Below, piece by piece: positions 1 through 8,201 of a DNA stretch of 58,110 bases. A model generated the notes under the pieces. It searched no databases. It had not been told where the DNA came from and was given only the letters and a program-made list of their open reading frames with translations. Each line of letters opens with the position of its first letter. Positions within the stretch are counted from its first letter, which is position 1. The translations under genes and the position numbers were made by a program. Source of the DNA: Haloarculaceae archaeon (GTDB taxonomy: Archaea; Halobacteriota; Halobacteria; Halobacteriales; Haloarculaceae); contig SKTU01000001.1 of assembly GCA_007122455.1 (NCBI GenBank), positions 1-58,110 of the forward strand. The letters run 5' to 3'.

Positions 1-543
1 CTCTTCGGCGAACTCGTACAGTCGAGCCGAACGGACGCGCTGTTCGACCGTTTGAGCGCCCCGGTCGATCTCGTCGGCGTTATCGAACGGTCCGCGAACG
101 ACCTCGTTCACGTCGTCTGCGAGCTGCTCGGAGATGTCGGCGTCCCCCTCGTCGAGCATCGCGCGCTCTTCGTCGTGCTCGAGGTGACCGTCGCCGGCGA
201 GCCAGCCGAGTACGCGGCCCTCCGAAGCCGACCCGTACTGACCGAACTCGCCTTTGCGGTTCTGGATGTGGACGGTGTCTCCCGCCTGAAGATCGCCGGC
301 TTCGACCCAGCCGTCGTCGGTCATCACGCGGTGGTCGGCCGTCAGTCGGAGCTCGTATCCCTCTTCGGTCGACAGCGTGTAGACGTCCTTCTCTCCGGTC
401 CTGTAGACGCTGCTGGCCTCCTTGAGTCGGTCTTCGCTGAGCCGTCCGTCGACGACGACGTCGCGTGCGACGCCCTGATCGTACAGCTCCTTTGCGGAAC
501 GCAGCCCGCTTTCGGTGCTGATGAGCGTATCGCCGGTGACGCA
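1..543 (-). other. Intein (N-terminal part) inside the ribonucleotide reductase, with LAGLIDADG endonuclease start
   Basis: The extein reads ATNP and is followed by CVTGDTLISTESG, a classic intein block A with Cys1. Block B follows as LTADHRVMTDDGW, then EAGDLQAGDTV. A LAGLIDADG block, VLGWLAGDGHLEHD, marks the start of a homing endonuclease domain. At least 181 intein residues are visible; the C-terminal splice junction (His-Asn, then the extein Cys) is outside the window. In this family the extein is expected to resume with CGEQPL, so the +1 splicing nucleophile would be the reductase's own radical cysteine. Confidence 0.92.
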
Positions 544-1842
544 CGGGTTCGTCGCCAGAATTCGGTGATCGGGGTGTTCGTCGACGTCGAAGGAGTGCTC
601 CTTGTTCACCCGCTCCAGATAGATCACGCCGGGTTCGCCGTTCTCGTGGGCGCCCTCCACGATCCGGTCCCAGATCTCCCTGGCCGGGATCGAGAGTAGC
701 TCGCCGGGTTCGACGTAGTGACCGAGGTCGTACCGGGAGTACATCTCCTTGGTCTCCTCGGTGGCGACGTGGGGCTCTTCGGTGCGGGGGTTCTCGAAGA
801 CGTACTCCTCGTCGTCGTACAGGGCCTCCATGAACCCGTCGGTGACGCCGACGGAGATGTTGAAGTTCGAGAGATGCCCCTCGACGGCGTTCCGGAGGTG
901 TTCGGGTACCCGCCCGTCGTCGTCGATGAGGTCGCGTGCCTCCTCCAGTGCCTCGGAGAACGTGGTGTAGGTGTAGTCGTCGGGATCGTTGAGCTTCAGC
1001 GTGTGCGCCAGGGAGACGTCCTTGTTCTTGGCGTGGATGAACTCGATGACGTCGGGGTGAGAGACGCGCATGACGCCCATCTGGGCGCCGCGGCGGGTGC
1101 CACCCTGAGCGATCGTCTCGCACATCTGATCGAACGTTCGCATGAACGTGATCGGTCCGGAGGCGATACCGCCGGTCGAGCCCACGGCGTCGCCGTACGG
1201 CCGAAGTCGCCAGAAGGCGTACCCCATGCCGCCACCCGACTGGAAGACCTCCGCAGCTTCCTTCGCGGTCTGGTGGATGTCCGTGAGGTCGTCCTCCGGT
1301 GAGTCGACGAAACAGGCGGAGAGCTGCTGGAGCTCGTCGCCGGCGTTCATCAGTGTCGGCGAGTTCGGAACGAAGGAGAGCTGTTCCATGACCTCCTGGA
1401 ACTCCGCCCGGACGTCCTCTACGTGGGTCCGGATCTCGTTCGGGAGCTCCGGAACGATCGTGTCGTAGGCGAACTTGTTGACGTTGTACACCGACAGCTC
1501 CGTCTCGGCGTCCGAGTCGACGTCGGTGCCGGCGCCGAAGACGTCGGCGGCCAGCGCGTCGCGGCGCGGGTGGTCCGGCTTGAGCTGGTCGGGCGTGACA
1601 GTGACGTCGACGCCGCGCTTTTCGGCTTCGAAGACGGCTTCGGCGAGCGCCACGTTCTTGGCGACCCGTTCGAAGAGCTCCTCCTGGGATTCGATCAGTT
1701 CCCCGTCGGCGTCCTTCCTGAGGTAGCGTGCCGGCAGAATGTTGTGGTAGGCGTTGCCGGTCATTCGGTCTTCGAGGCTCTCCCCGTCGGTTCGCTTTAC
1801 CGGGAGCGTTATCTCGTCCGCGGAGTGGTCTGCATTCGACAT
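1..1842 (-). CDS. nrdJ: Adenosylcobalamin-dependent (class II) ribonucleotide reductase, 5' part, intein-interrupted
   Basis: Reduces ribonucleotides to deoxyribonucleotides in the cytoplasm with a B12-derived radical. Seen: 614 codons run off the left window edge. Residues 1-433 are N-extein, with the reductase signatures NSPTLMNAG, LSACFV (a redox cysteine), GGGMGYAFWRLRP and AQGGTRRGAQMG, and they end in ATNP. Residue 434 is Cys1 of an intein that continues beyond the window, so the rest of the reductase lies outside. The start is ATG at 1842, preceded by GGAG at a suitable distance; a 21-codon ORF overlaps this ATG by one base. Class II is inferred from the family's DEHPDHRILATNPC context and from the absence of a small-subunit gene nearby. 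Confidence 0.93.
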   Translation of the reverse strand, partial: MSNADHSADEITLPVKRTDGESLEDRMTGNAYHNILPARYLRKDADGELIESQEELFERVAKNVALAEAVFEAEKRGVDVTVTPDQLKPDHPRRDALAADVFGAGTDVDSDAETELSVYNVNKFAYDTIVPELPNEIRTHVEDVRAEFQEVMEQLSFVPNSPTLMNAGDELQQLSACFVDSPEDDLTDIHQTAKEAAEVFQSGGGMGYAFWRLRPYGDAVGSTGGIASGPITFMRTFDQMCETIAQGGTRRGAQMGVMRVSHPDVIEFIHAKNKDVSLAHTLKLNDPDDYTYTTFSEALEEARDLIDDDGRVPEHLRNAVEGHLSNFNISVGVTDGFMEALYDDEEYVFENPRTEEPHVATEETKEMYSRYDLGHYVEPGELLSIPAREIWDRIVEGAHENGEPGVIYLERVNKEHSFDVDEHPDHRILATNPCVTGDTLISTESGLRSAKELYDQGVARDVVVDGRLSEDRLKEASSVYRTGEKDVYTLSTEEGYELRLTADHRVMTDDGWVEAGDLQAGDTVHIQNRKGEFGQYGSASEGRVLGWLAGDGHLEHDEERAMLDEGDADISEQLADDVNEVVRGPFDNADEIDRGAQTVEQRVRSARLYEFAEE

Positions 1843-1907
1843 CAGTCCACTCTCCGTGCCGTTGCGGCGGCGTTCGACGTGTGTGTTCGGTTCGTGAGGC
1901 GGTTCAT
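1842..1907 (-). other. Possible 21-codon upstream ORF overlapping the nrdJ start
   Basis: ATG at 1907 opens a 21-codon frame rich in Thr, Arg and Ala whose TGA overlaps the nrdJ ATG (TGATG). A weak AT-rich element (GGTTATTGG on the minus strand, 1947-1955) lies about 45 bases before the upstream ATG, so the transcript could include it. The arrangement permits translational coupling, but nothing about the peptide is recognisable and it may be chance. Confidence 0.25.
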
Positions 1908-2297
1908 ATGATTCATCTATGACGGCGGATTCGTACTGGTGCGTGGCCAATAACCCTTTGGCATCGGGAAATTGTCTTCTGTTCGATATGATACGGCGGA
2001 CACTGGTCGGTATTTCTCGGATTCGCGCGTGCCCAAACGCGCACAGAAGTGTATTGCTCCACCAACGAAGATAAGCCTGGTCAGACCGGAGTGAAACTGT
2101 TTTTAGGGACCACCAAATCACTCGAAGAAACCGATGTTTCCACTGGAAGTAATCGGGGGTTAATCGACCGAAAATTCGGCCATTCTCTCGGCAGATGCAT
2201 CACTGAGCGACGGTCGTCAGCCGTCGCTCTCTCCGTGGAACTACGTCTCCAAACGAACGTATCTTATTTCTTACCTTTGTGGTGGCACGGCGTTCGA
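1843..2297. other. Intergenic region between nrdJ (5' side) and trpG (3' side)
   Basis: About 455 bases without a convincing gene. It should hold the nrdJ promoter on the minus strand (AT-rich around 1947-1955) and the trpG 3' end with a hairpin at 2205-2229. The frame reading rightward from 2049 continues antisense through trpG and is not believed. A short plus-strand ORF from ATG 2131 begins MFPLEVIGG and stops at once; no family is recognised. Confidence 0.6.
2205..2229 (-). terminator. Hairpin downstream of trpG, possible 3'-end structure
   Basis: A perfect 9-bp stem (GAGCGACGG with CCGTCGCTC) around a 7-base loop lies about 70 bases past the trpG stop. No U-run follows closely, so it may be an RNA-stabilising or 3'-processing structure rather than an intrinsic terminator. 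Confidence 0.35.
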
Positions 2298-2885
2298 TCA
2301 CCGACTGTCGACCAGTTCGAGGAAGTTCTCGATGACGTCGTGGCCGACGCCGGTCAGTACGGATTCGGGATGGAACTGCACGCATTCGATCGGGTAGTCG
2401 ACGTGACGGATTCCCATAACGAGCTCGTCGCCCTCGTGATCGGTCGTGGCGGTCACGTCGAAGACGTCCGGTACCTCCGTCGCGATCAGCGAGTGGTATC
2501 GTCCGGCCTGGAATCCCTGCTCGAGTCCGTCGAAGACGCCCTCACCGTCGTGGTCGATCGGGAACGCCTTTCCGTGGATCGGTTCCGGTGCCCGCCCGAC
2601 GCGTCCCCCGTACTCGTACACTGCGGCTTCGAGTCCCAGACAGACGCCGAGGGTCGGCACGTCCGGCGAGAGCTCCCGAAGGACGTCGGTGGTGACGCCC
2701 ACGTCGCGCTCGTTCTTCGGGTGTCCCGGTCCCGGAGAGATGACGATGGCGTCGGGATCTGCCCCCTGGATCGCCGACAGTGAAGCGGTGTTCCGTACCA
2801 CCTCCGTTTCGACGTGCTGGCTCACGTACTCGACGAGGTTGTACGTGAAAGAGTCGAAGTTGTCGACGAAGAGCACTCTCGTCAT
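2298..2885 (-). CDS. trpG: Anthranilate synthase component II, glutamine amidotransferase
   Basis: Supplies ammonia from glutamine to TrpE for anthranilate synthesis, the first step of tryptophan formation. Seen: 195 residues, the usual size for a stand-alone class I amidotransferase. It begins MTRVLFVDNFDSFTYN and has the nucleophile loop GVCLGLEA (Cys) and the HPES motif carrying the catalytic His and Glu. Its ATG overlaps the trpE stop by four bases (ATGA), the last junction of a trpDFEG operon. A related p-aminobenzoate role cannot be excluded from the protein alone, but the trp context argues strongly for TrpG. Confidence 0.95.
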   Translation of the reverse strand: MTRVLFVDNFDSFTYNLVEYVSQHVETEVVRNTASLSAIQGADPDAIVISPGPGHPKNERDVGVTTDVLRELSPDVPTLGVCLGLEAAVYEYGGRVGRAPEPIHGKAFPIDHDGEGVFDGLEQGFQAGRYHSLIATEVPDVFDVTATTDHEGDELVMGIRHVDYPIECVQFHPESVLTGVGHDVIENFLELVDSR

Positions 2886-4465
2886 CGATTCACCTCCGTG
2901 AGTGGCCCTTCGATCCGATCCAGCGCCGCCAGTACGCCGTCCATCTTCTTTTCGGTCTCCTCGTACTCCCGTTCGGGATCGGAGTCGGCGACGAGTCCCG
3001 CCCCGGCCTGGACGGTGATCCGGTCCGTTCCGTCGACGCCCAGCCCCCGCTCGATCGTCGCGGTTCGGATGACGATCGCGAAGTCGGCGTCGCCGGTCCA
3101 GGAGTAGTAGCCGACGCCGCCGCCGTAGACGCCGCGTGGGGATCGCTCGAGCTCGTCGATGATCTCCATGGCGCGAATCTTCGGTGCTCCCGAGAGCGTT
3201 CCGGCCGGGAACGCCGCGCGCGTCGCGTCGAACGCGTCACTGTCCGACCGCAGCTGTCCGGTGACGGTTGACTCGATGTGCTGGACGTGACTGTACTTGA
3301 GGACGTTCATGAACTCCTCGACGCGAACGCTCCCCGGCTCGCTCACGCGGCGGACGTCGTTTCGCGCCAGATCGACGAGCATCGTGTGCTCGGCCCGCTC
3401 TTTTCCGTCGGCGAGCATCTCTCCGGCCAGCCGCCGGTCCTCGACGGGGCTGGTCCCGCGGTCGCAGGTTCCCGCGATCGGGTTCGACATCACCTCGTCG
3501 CCGCGGACCGAGATGAGCGTCTCCGGGCTCGCTCCGACGACTGCGAGGTCGCCGTAGTCGAGGACGTACATGTACGGCGAGGGATTGATCTCCCGAAGCG
3601 CCCCGTAGAGACCCAGCGTATCGATCTCGCCGTCGATCTCCCGGGTCCGTGAGATCACTCCCTGATAGATGTCGCCATCGAGGACGTGCTCCTTCGCCCG
3701 TCTGACCGCGTCCTCGTATGCCGGCTGTGGATCGGCCCGCCGCTCGTGCGGGACGAACCCGCCGGTCGAAAGCGGATCGGCGTCCTTGAGCAGTGCCGAA
3801 ACGCGGTTCGCCTCCGCCCGCATTTCGTCGTAGATCGCACCGGGATCGTCGTCCTCGCGGACGATCGGCGTGAAGACGAGTGAGACGGTTCCAGCGGCGT
3901 CGTCGAAGACGACCGTCTTCGTGGTGAGGACGAACTGGGCGTCGGGGAACCGCGAGTCGGGACGCTCGACGCCGACCTCATCCAGCCAGAGGTCGTACAC
4001 CGCGTCGTAGGCAAGAAAGCCGACGAGACCACCGTTGAGCTGCTGACGATCGCTCTCCGGGAAGTTCCGCAGGTCGACGTCGGGAAGCACTGCCCGGAGC
4101 GAGTCGACCGTGTCGCCACCGTTCGGCTCCAACAGTCCCTCGTAGCGCGCCTCGAGCGTCTCGACGGTCGTCTCTCCGTTCCCCTCGACCGTGACGACCG
4201 CGGACGGATCGTAGCCGACGAAGGAGTATCTGGCGTGTCTGTCCGCACCGGTTCCGGCGGTGAACGCGCCGTCAGGGTCGCTCGAGGCGACCTTCTCGGC
4301 GCTCTCGAGGAGGAACGTGTATTCGGCGGCCTCGGCATCGGTCGTCCGTCCGGACAGCGCGGCGTAGGCGTCCAGCGGCTCGGTTTCGACGTCCAGTTGG
4401 GCCACGGCCCGAACGACCGCCGGCCCGTCCGACGCGAGGGTGACGAACGCGTCGCGATCGATCAC
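2882..4465 (-). CDS. trpE: Anthranilate synthase component I
   Basis: Converts chorismate plus ammonia into anthranilate, in complex with TrpG. Seen: 527 residues of the chorismate-binding enzyme fold, with family motifs in the C-terminal half: SPYMYVLD, GASPETLI, NPIAGT, DLARNDVRRV, AFPAGTLSGAPK, GGGVGYYSW and VQAGAG. The start is GTG at 4465 in a GTGA overlap with the trpF stop. The length matches archaeal and bacterial TrpE. The N-terminal region is less conserved and should carry the tryptophan feedback site, but those residues were not assigned here. Confidence 0.95.
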   Translation of the reverse strand: MIDRDAFVTLASDGPAVVRAVAQLDVETEPLDAYAALSGRTTDAEAAEYTFLLESAEKVASSDPDGAFTAGTGADRHARYSFVGYDPSAVVTVEGNGETTVETLEARYEGLLEPNGGDTVDSLRAVLPDVDLRNFPESDRQQLNGGLVGFLAYDAVYDLWLDEVGVERPDSRFPDAQFVLTTKTVVFDDAAGTVSLVFTPIVREDDDPGAIYDEMRAEANRVSALLKDADPLSTGGFVPHERRADPQPAYEDAVRRAKEHVLDGDIYQGVISRTREIDGEIDTLGLYGALREINPSPYMYVLDYGDLAVVGASPETLISVRGDEVMSNPIAGTCDRGTSPVEDRRLAGEMLADGKERAEHTMLVDLARNDVRRVSEPGSVRVEEFMNVLKYSHVQHIESTVTGQLRSDSDAFDATRAAFPAGTLSGAPKIRAMEIIDELERSPRGVYGGGVGYYSWTGDADFAIVIRTATIERGLGVDGTDRITVQAGAGLVADSDPEREYEETEKKMDGVLAALDRIEGPLTEVNR

Positions 4466-5088
4466 GGGCGACCCCCCGCCGCACGGACGAACGCGGAGAC
4501 GGCCTCGTGGTCCTTCCGCCCGGGATCGGATTCGACGCCGCTGGCGACGTCGACCGCGAACGGTTCGACCACCGCGACCGCGTCGGCGACGTTCTCCGGG
4601 GTCAGTCCGCCCGCCAGCACGACCGGCGTCGTGAGCGCGTCGACGGCCGCCCGCGTTCGCTCCCAGTCGGTCGTTTCGCCGGTGCCGCCGGCACCCGCTT
4701 CGTCGAGGGAATCGACGAGCAGCGCGTCGGCGACCGACTCGTAGCGGCTCGCCGCCTCGGCTTCGACCGCGGGGAGGACGGCCGCGCGCACCGACTCCGA
4801 GAGCGTCGACAGCTCTTCGACAGTCAGGGTGCCGTGGATCTGTACGGCGTCCGGGTCGATCCGTTCGACGAGCTCAATCGCCTCCGCGACCGTCTTCGGC
4901 ATCGTCACGAGTACCGTCGTCACGAACGGCGGTGTGGCGGCAGCGAGCGTCTCGGCCCGCTGCGGTGTGATCTCTCGGGGCGTGTCGACGTCGACGTCGA
5001 CGGTCAGACCGATCGCGTCTGCACCGGCCGCGACCACCGCGCGGAGATCATCCGTCGTCGTGATGCCGCAGATCTTCACCCGCGTCAT
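4462..5088 (-). CDS. trpF: Phosphoribosylanthranilate isomerase
   Basis: Isomerises N-(5-phosphoribosyl)anthranilate to the carboxyphenylamino-deoxyribulose phosphate, third step of tryptophan synthesis. Seen: 208 residues, TIM-barrel size, starting MTRVKICGIT (the family N-terminus with its catalytic Cys). Later come VQIHG, LAGGLTPENV and VDVASGVES (phosphate-binding end of the barrel and a catalytic Asp). The ATG at 5088 overlaps the trpD stop (ATGA), and the 3' end overlaps the trpE start, so all four cistrons are tightly coupled. Confidence 0.95.
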   Translation of the reverse strand: MTRVKICGITTTDDLRAVVAAGADAIGLTVDVDVDTPREITPQRAETLAAATPPFVTTVLVTMPKTVAEAIELVERIDPDAVQIHGTLTVEELSTLSESVRAAVLPAVEAEAASRYESVADALLVDSLDEAGAGGTGETTDWERTRAAVDALTTPVVLAGGLTPENVADAVAVVEPFAVDVASGVESDPGRKDHEAVSAFVRAAGGRP

Positions 5089-6086
5089 GGCTCGAACTCG
5101 CGGAGCGATTCGAGCTGTTCGGTCGCGGCGCCAGAGTCGATCGACTCTCGAGCGGCTTCGACGCCCGACCGGAGATCGTCGACCGCTCCGCCGACGTAGA
5201 TCGCCGCTCCCGCGTTCGCGAGAACGATCTCCCGCTTCGCTCCCGTTGTCTCTCCCGAAAGTATTCCGCGCATGTCCGCGGCGTTTTCCGTCGGCGTGCC
5301 GCCCGCCACGTCGCCGAGATCGTACTCGGAGACGCCGAGGTCGCCCGGCGTCACCGTGTAGTCGGTGACTGCGTCGCCGTCGACTTCGGCAACCGTCGAC
5401 GGTCCGTGGACGCCGATCTCGTCGAGCCCCGAGCCGTGAACGACGAGCGCTCGGTCGACGTCCATGCGTGCGAGCGCCCGCGCGAGAACCGGAACGAGTT
5501 CGGGGTCGTAGACGCCGACGACCTGTCCGTCCGCGCCGGCGGGATTCGTCAGCGGTCCGAGGACGTTGAAGATCGTCCGCATTCCGAGTTCCTTTCGCGG
5601 CCCGATGACGGCCTTCATCGCCGGGTGGAAGACCGGTGCAAGCATGAACCCCATCCCGGTCTCCTCGATACAGCGCTCGACGGCCGGTGGTTCGGCGTCG
5701 ATCCGAACGCCGATCTCCTCGAGAACATCGGCGCTTCCGGAGGACGAGGAGACGGAGTAGTTCCCGTGTTTCGCGACCGGAATCCCGGCCCCGGCGACGA
5801 CGAACGCGCTCGTCGTCGAGACGTTGATCGTGTCGTGGCCGTCGCCGCCGGTGCCGCAGGTGTCGACGAGCGGTTCACGGTCGGGAGCGATCGTCCGCGC
5901 GGCCTCACGCATCCCCTGGGCGAACCCGGCGATCTCGGCCTCCGTCTCGCCCTTCGCCCGGAGCGCCGCCAGCAGCGCGCCGATCTGTGCCTCCGTTGCT
6001 CCCTCGAACACTCGCTCGGCCGCCGCTTCGGCGTCGGCTTCCGAGAGGTCCTCGCCGTCCGTCACGCGTCGAATGAACTCCTGCAT
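5085..6086 (-). CDS. trpD: Anthranilate phosphoribosyltransferase
   Basis: Joins anthranilate to PRPP. Seen: 333 residues from ATG 6086 (MQEFIRRVTDGEDL). Motifs include the PRPP-binding loop DTCGTGGDGHDTINVSTT, then KHGNYSVSSSSGSADVLE and NVLGPLTNP, all typical of TrpD. The frame stays open upstream to a TTG at 6125, but the ATG fits the family N-terminus and the promoter spacing. This is the first gene of the half-operon; the other haloarchaeal half, trpCBA, is not in the window. The upstream repeats resemble a tryptophan repressor site. Confidence 0.95.
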   Translation of the reverse strand: MQEFIRRVTDGEDLSEADAEAAAERVFEGATEAQIGALLAALRAKGETEAEIAGFAQGMREAARTIAPDREPLVDTCGTGGDGHDTINVSTTSAFVVAGAGIPVAKHGNYSVSSSSGSADVLEEIGVRIDAEPPAVERCIEETGMGFMLAPVFHPAMKAVIGPRKELGMRTIFNVLGPLTNPAGADGQVVGVYDPELVPVLARALARMDVDRALVVHGSGLDEIGVHGPSTVAEVDGDAVTDYTVTPGDLGVSEYDLGDVAGGTPTENAADMRGILSGETTGAKREIVLANAGAAIYVGGAVDDLRSGVEAARESIDSGAATEQLESLREFEP

Positions 6087-6118
6087 AATGAACACCAATG
6101 ATCGATATTGCGTTATGA

Positions 6119-6145
6119 TGTACAAATACGTACAATAGCTTAAGC
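6119..6145 (-). promoter_or_regulatory. trpD promoter: TATA-like box and two TRP-box-like repeats
   Basis: On the minus strand an 8-bp GCTTAAGC (6138-6145) serves as a TATA-like box. Just after it come two TGTAC(A/G) hexamers, at 6129-6134 and 6119-6124, ten bases apart start to start, lying between the box and the expected transcription start near 6114. TGTACA is the known operator of the archaeal TrpY repressor in Methanothermobacter. Using the same rule here is an inference; no trpY homologue lies in the window. Confidence 0.5.
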
Positions 6146-6245
6146 CTGTCGGGGTCTTGGTCGGCGATCGATCCGGTCGCGGGGTCGGAATCCGAAACCT
6201 TCAACTACCTCTCCGGGTTACCACGGAATGTAGACGAACGCCGGA

Positions 6246-6320
6246 GGGTTCGTGGTCTAGACTGGTTATGACACCTCCTTGACATGGAGGAGGCCGGCGG
6301 TTCAAATCCGCCCGAACCCA
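6246..6320 (+). tRNA. tRNA-Val (anticodon GAC)
   Basis: Acceptor GGGTTCG (6246-6252) pairs with CGAACCC (6313-6319) and is followed by discriminator A. The anticodon arm is CCTCC-TTGACAT-GGAGG, giving anticodon GAC behind the conserved U33. The T arm is GGCGG-TTCAAAT-CCGCC. It is 75 bases long with no encoded CCA and no visible intron. It borders the glycan island that begins downstream. Confidence 0.96.
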
Positions 6321-6876
6321 CTCTCTTATACGAGTTTTCGACTGACTAGCCTGATCGATTCACGGACAGCCGTTATGATCACGTGTCGTGGTCGGCGTCA
6401 GCGCGTTCGATTCCGATGCTGGCGGAACAGCTACCGGTCCCACGAATACTCTACGGGTACTGATAGGGATTCTCGTAGGAGTTCATAGCTTTCCGAAGCG
6501 GAAACGAGATATGCCGCCGACGGACGGGTTCAAAAGCTTCGGCCGGCTACGATAATCCCTATGAGCAGTCGATCTGTAATAGCCTGCTTGACGAACTCGA
6601 GGAGTACGACACCGGTGTCGCCGAGCACGAAGAGGATCCACGCCTGCGCTTTCTGGCCGGTAAAGGCGCGTACAAGGGGAAGAAACAGCGGGATTCTGAA
6701 GAGGGCGATGAGTGACGATTTCCACGTCGACCCCCGCTCGTCTCACTCTTGAAAGGCGTATCGGTCAGTCTCGGTCTCGTCGAACACGCCGACACAACCA
6801 GCGGTGAGGAACGATCGACGGCACTGCTGTAGCACCTGCGACGAGTTGCGCGGACGGCTACCGGCCGAACCAGTGC
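6321..6876. other. Gene-poor stretch between tRNA-Val and the glycan island
   Basis: About 556 bases with no complete gene. It contains an acidic coding-like fragment (about 6536-6715, listed separately). A short minus-strand tail coding GVFDETETDRYAFQE and stopping near 6743 also looks protein-like. The rest shows no recognised signal. Such debris next to a tRNA fits past integration or deletion events. Confidence 0.5.
6536..6715 (+). pseudogene. Coding-like remnant of an acidic protein, no start codon
   Basis: The frame ending at the TGA 6713-6715 reads YDNPYEQSICNSLLDELEEY and, further on, RLRFLAGKGAYKGKK. Its composition and codon choice look like a genuine haloarchaeal protein C-terminus. 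There is no ATG or GTG in a sensible place upstream and a TAG precedes the frame near 6475. It may be a truncated gene; no family is recognised. Confidence 0.3.
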
Positions 6877-8199
6877 TCACCGATACCCGAGCGCTTCGAG
6901 TTGCCCGCGTACGAGCCGACCAGTGGTCGCTCGGTGCTCCGCGTCCGTCCACTCGAACGCCTCCCGGAGTTCCTCGATCGTACGCGCAGACAACGTCCCG
7001 AACCGCTCCCCGACGGCATCCGGTTGGACGGTCGCGCCGAGAACCACGTCATCGGCCTGCGATTCGATGACCTTGTCGGTTCCGTGGTAGGCCGCCTTTC
7101 GCTCCACCCCATATCGTGGCGCCTCGCACACGACGATTCGGTCCGCGGGTATCGTGTCACGCCACGATCGACCGGGCACGTCCGTTCGGTCGCCCTCGAA
7201 GGCGAGATCGAGGAGTGTCGCCGGGATGTCCCGCAAACTTGGCGTCCCGCCCCGGAGCTGAATGTCCCCAGACGGCCCGGATACGGCGACCGGGACACGG
7301 GCGACCGCATCCAGCGGCGTCCCCCCGTGACCGACCCCGTAGTTCGGCCGGGAATCAGTCATCCCCCGGTCAACTTCGACCTGTTCCCAGTGCGCCTCGC
7401 CGTGATCGCCGGTGACGAACACCAACGTGTCGTCCGTGAGTTGCGGGAGGTGGCTTTCCAGCTGTTCGGCGACGTAGGTTACGGCCGCCCGATACAGTGC
7501 CATCCGCTGGGAGCGATAGTATTGGCATTCGTCGCTCCCGTCCCAGTCGTCGGTGTATTCCTGAATGTGCGACAGGTTTGGGAGGGTGGTATCCACCCCC
7601 GCCGCCTCGACGTATTCATCTGGCGGATTCAGCGGGGCGTGCAGATCACCGAGATGGAGGTACGCGAAGGTCTGATCCCGATCCGTACGCCACTCTCGGT
7701 ATGCCTCGAGCACCCGCTCGGCGCGAACATCCGGAAAGACGTCGTGGCGCTGGTACCACCCTTTGACCGCTAGTAACGGCATGAGGAAGGCGAGGCCGGT
7801 GTACGTGTCGTAGCCGGCGCGTTCGAAGGCAGTAGGAAGGACCGGATCCGTCGCCTGTTCGGGCATCGCGTACTCGTTATCATCGGTCGTCGTCCGTGCA
7901 ACGGCACCGTGCTCGTGGGGGTACAGGCCGGTGTGGATCGACGTGATCGAGGGAAAAGTCCATGTTGAGGGAGCCACCGCAGCGGTCCAGTCCAGTCCGA
8001 TCTCGGGTGGGCAGTCGAGTCTGAGGGCGTCGATCACGACGAGGAGGACGTGTCGGGTGTTCAGCCCAGACGGCCGGATAGTGGTAATCGGCTCGTGGCC
8101 CCGATCAGCCCGGAGTCCGAGGTAGCGCAGGTACAAGGGGTTGATGCGCGCTTTGAGACCGCGGGGGACCAACCAGTTGATCGCGTCAGGGACTGACAT
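6877..8199 (-). CDS. Sulfatase/alkaline-phosphatase superfamily hydrolase or phospho/sulfo-transferase
   Basis: Seen: 440 residues from ATG 8199 (MSVPDAINWLV). It carries the metal-binding LLVVIDALRLD (Asp57), the nucleophile segment APSTWTFPSITSIHTGLYPHEHG (Thr79 where sulfatases carry Cys or Ser) and FVTGDHGEAHWE (metal Asp and His). Thr is the nucleophile of phosphodiesterase and phosphotransferase members, so acting on phosphate groups of a surface glycan is at least as likely as sulfate removal. No signal peptide is seen. It sits after a glycosyltransferase and a small ORF on the same strand, inside the glycan island. The frame is open to a GTG at 8241, but ATG 8199 is preferred. Confidence 0.8.
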   Translation of the reverse strand: MSVPDAINWLVPRGLKARINPLYLRYLGLRADRGHEPITTIRPSGLNTRHVLLVVIDALRLDCPPEIGLDWTAAVAPSTWTFPSITSIHTGLYPHEHGAVARTTTDDNEYAMPEQATDPVLPTAFERAGYDTYTGLAFLMPLLAVKGWYQRHDVFPDVRAERVLEAYREWRTDRDQTFAYLHLGDLHAPLNPPDEYVEAAGVDTTLPNLSHIQEYTDDWDGSDECQYYRSQRMALYRAAVTYVAEQLESHLPQLTDDTLVFVTGDHGEAHWEQVEVDRGMTDSRPNYGVGHGGTPLDAVARVPVAVSGPSGDIQLRGGTPSLRDIPATLLDLAFEGDRTDVPGRSWRDTIPADRIVVCEAPRYGVERKAAYHGTDKVIESQADDVVLGATVQPDAVGERFGTLSARTIEELREAFEWTDAEHRATTGRLVRGQLEALGYR

Positions 8200-8201
8200 G
8201 G

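Noticed and set aside
2049-2783. 244-codon plus-strand frame across the trpG region
   Set aside because: Runs antisense through most of trpG; its GTG start lacks support.
6087-6125. TTG-started 13-residue extension of trpD
   Set aside because: Would place the start within the promoter element; the ATG at 6086 fits the family.
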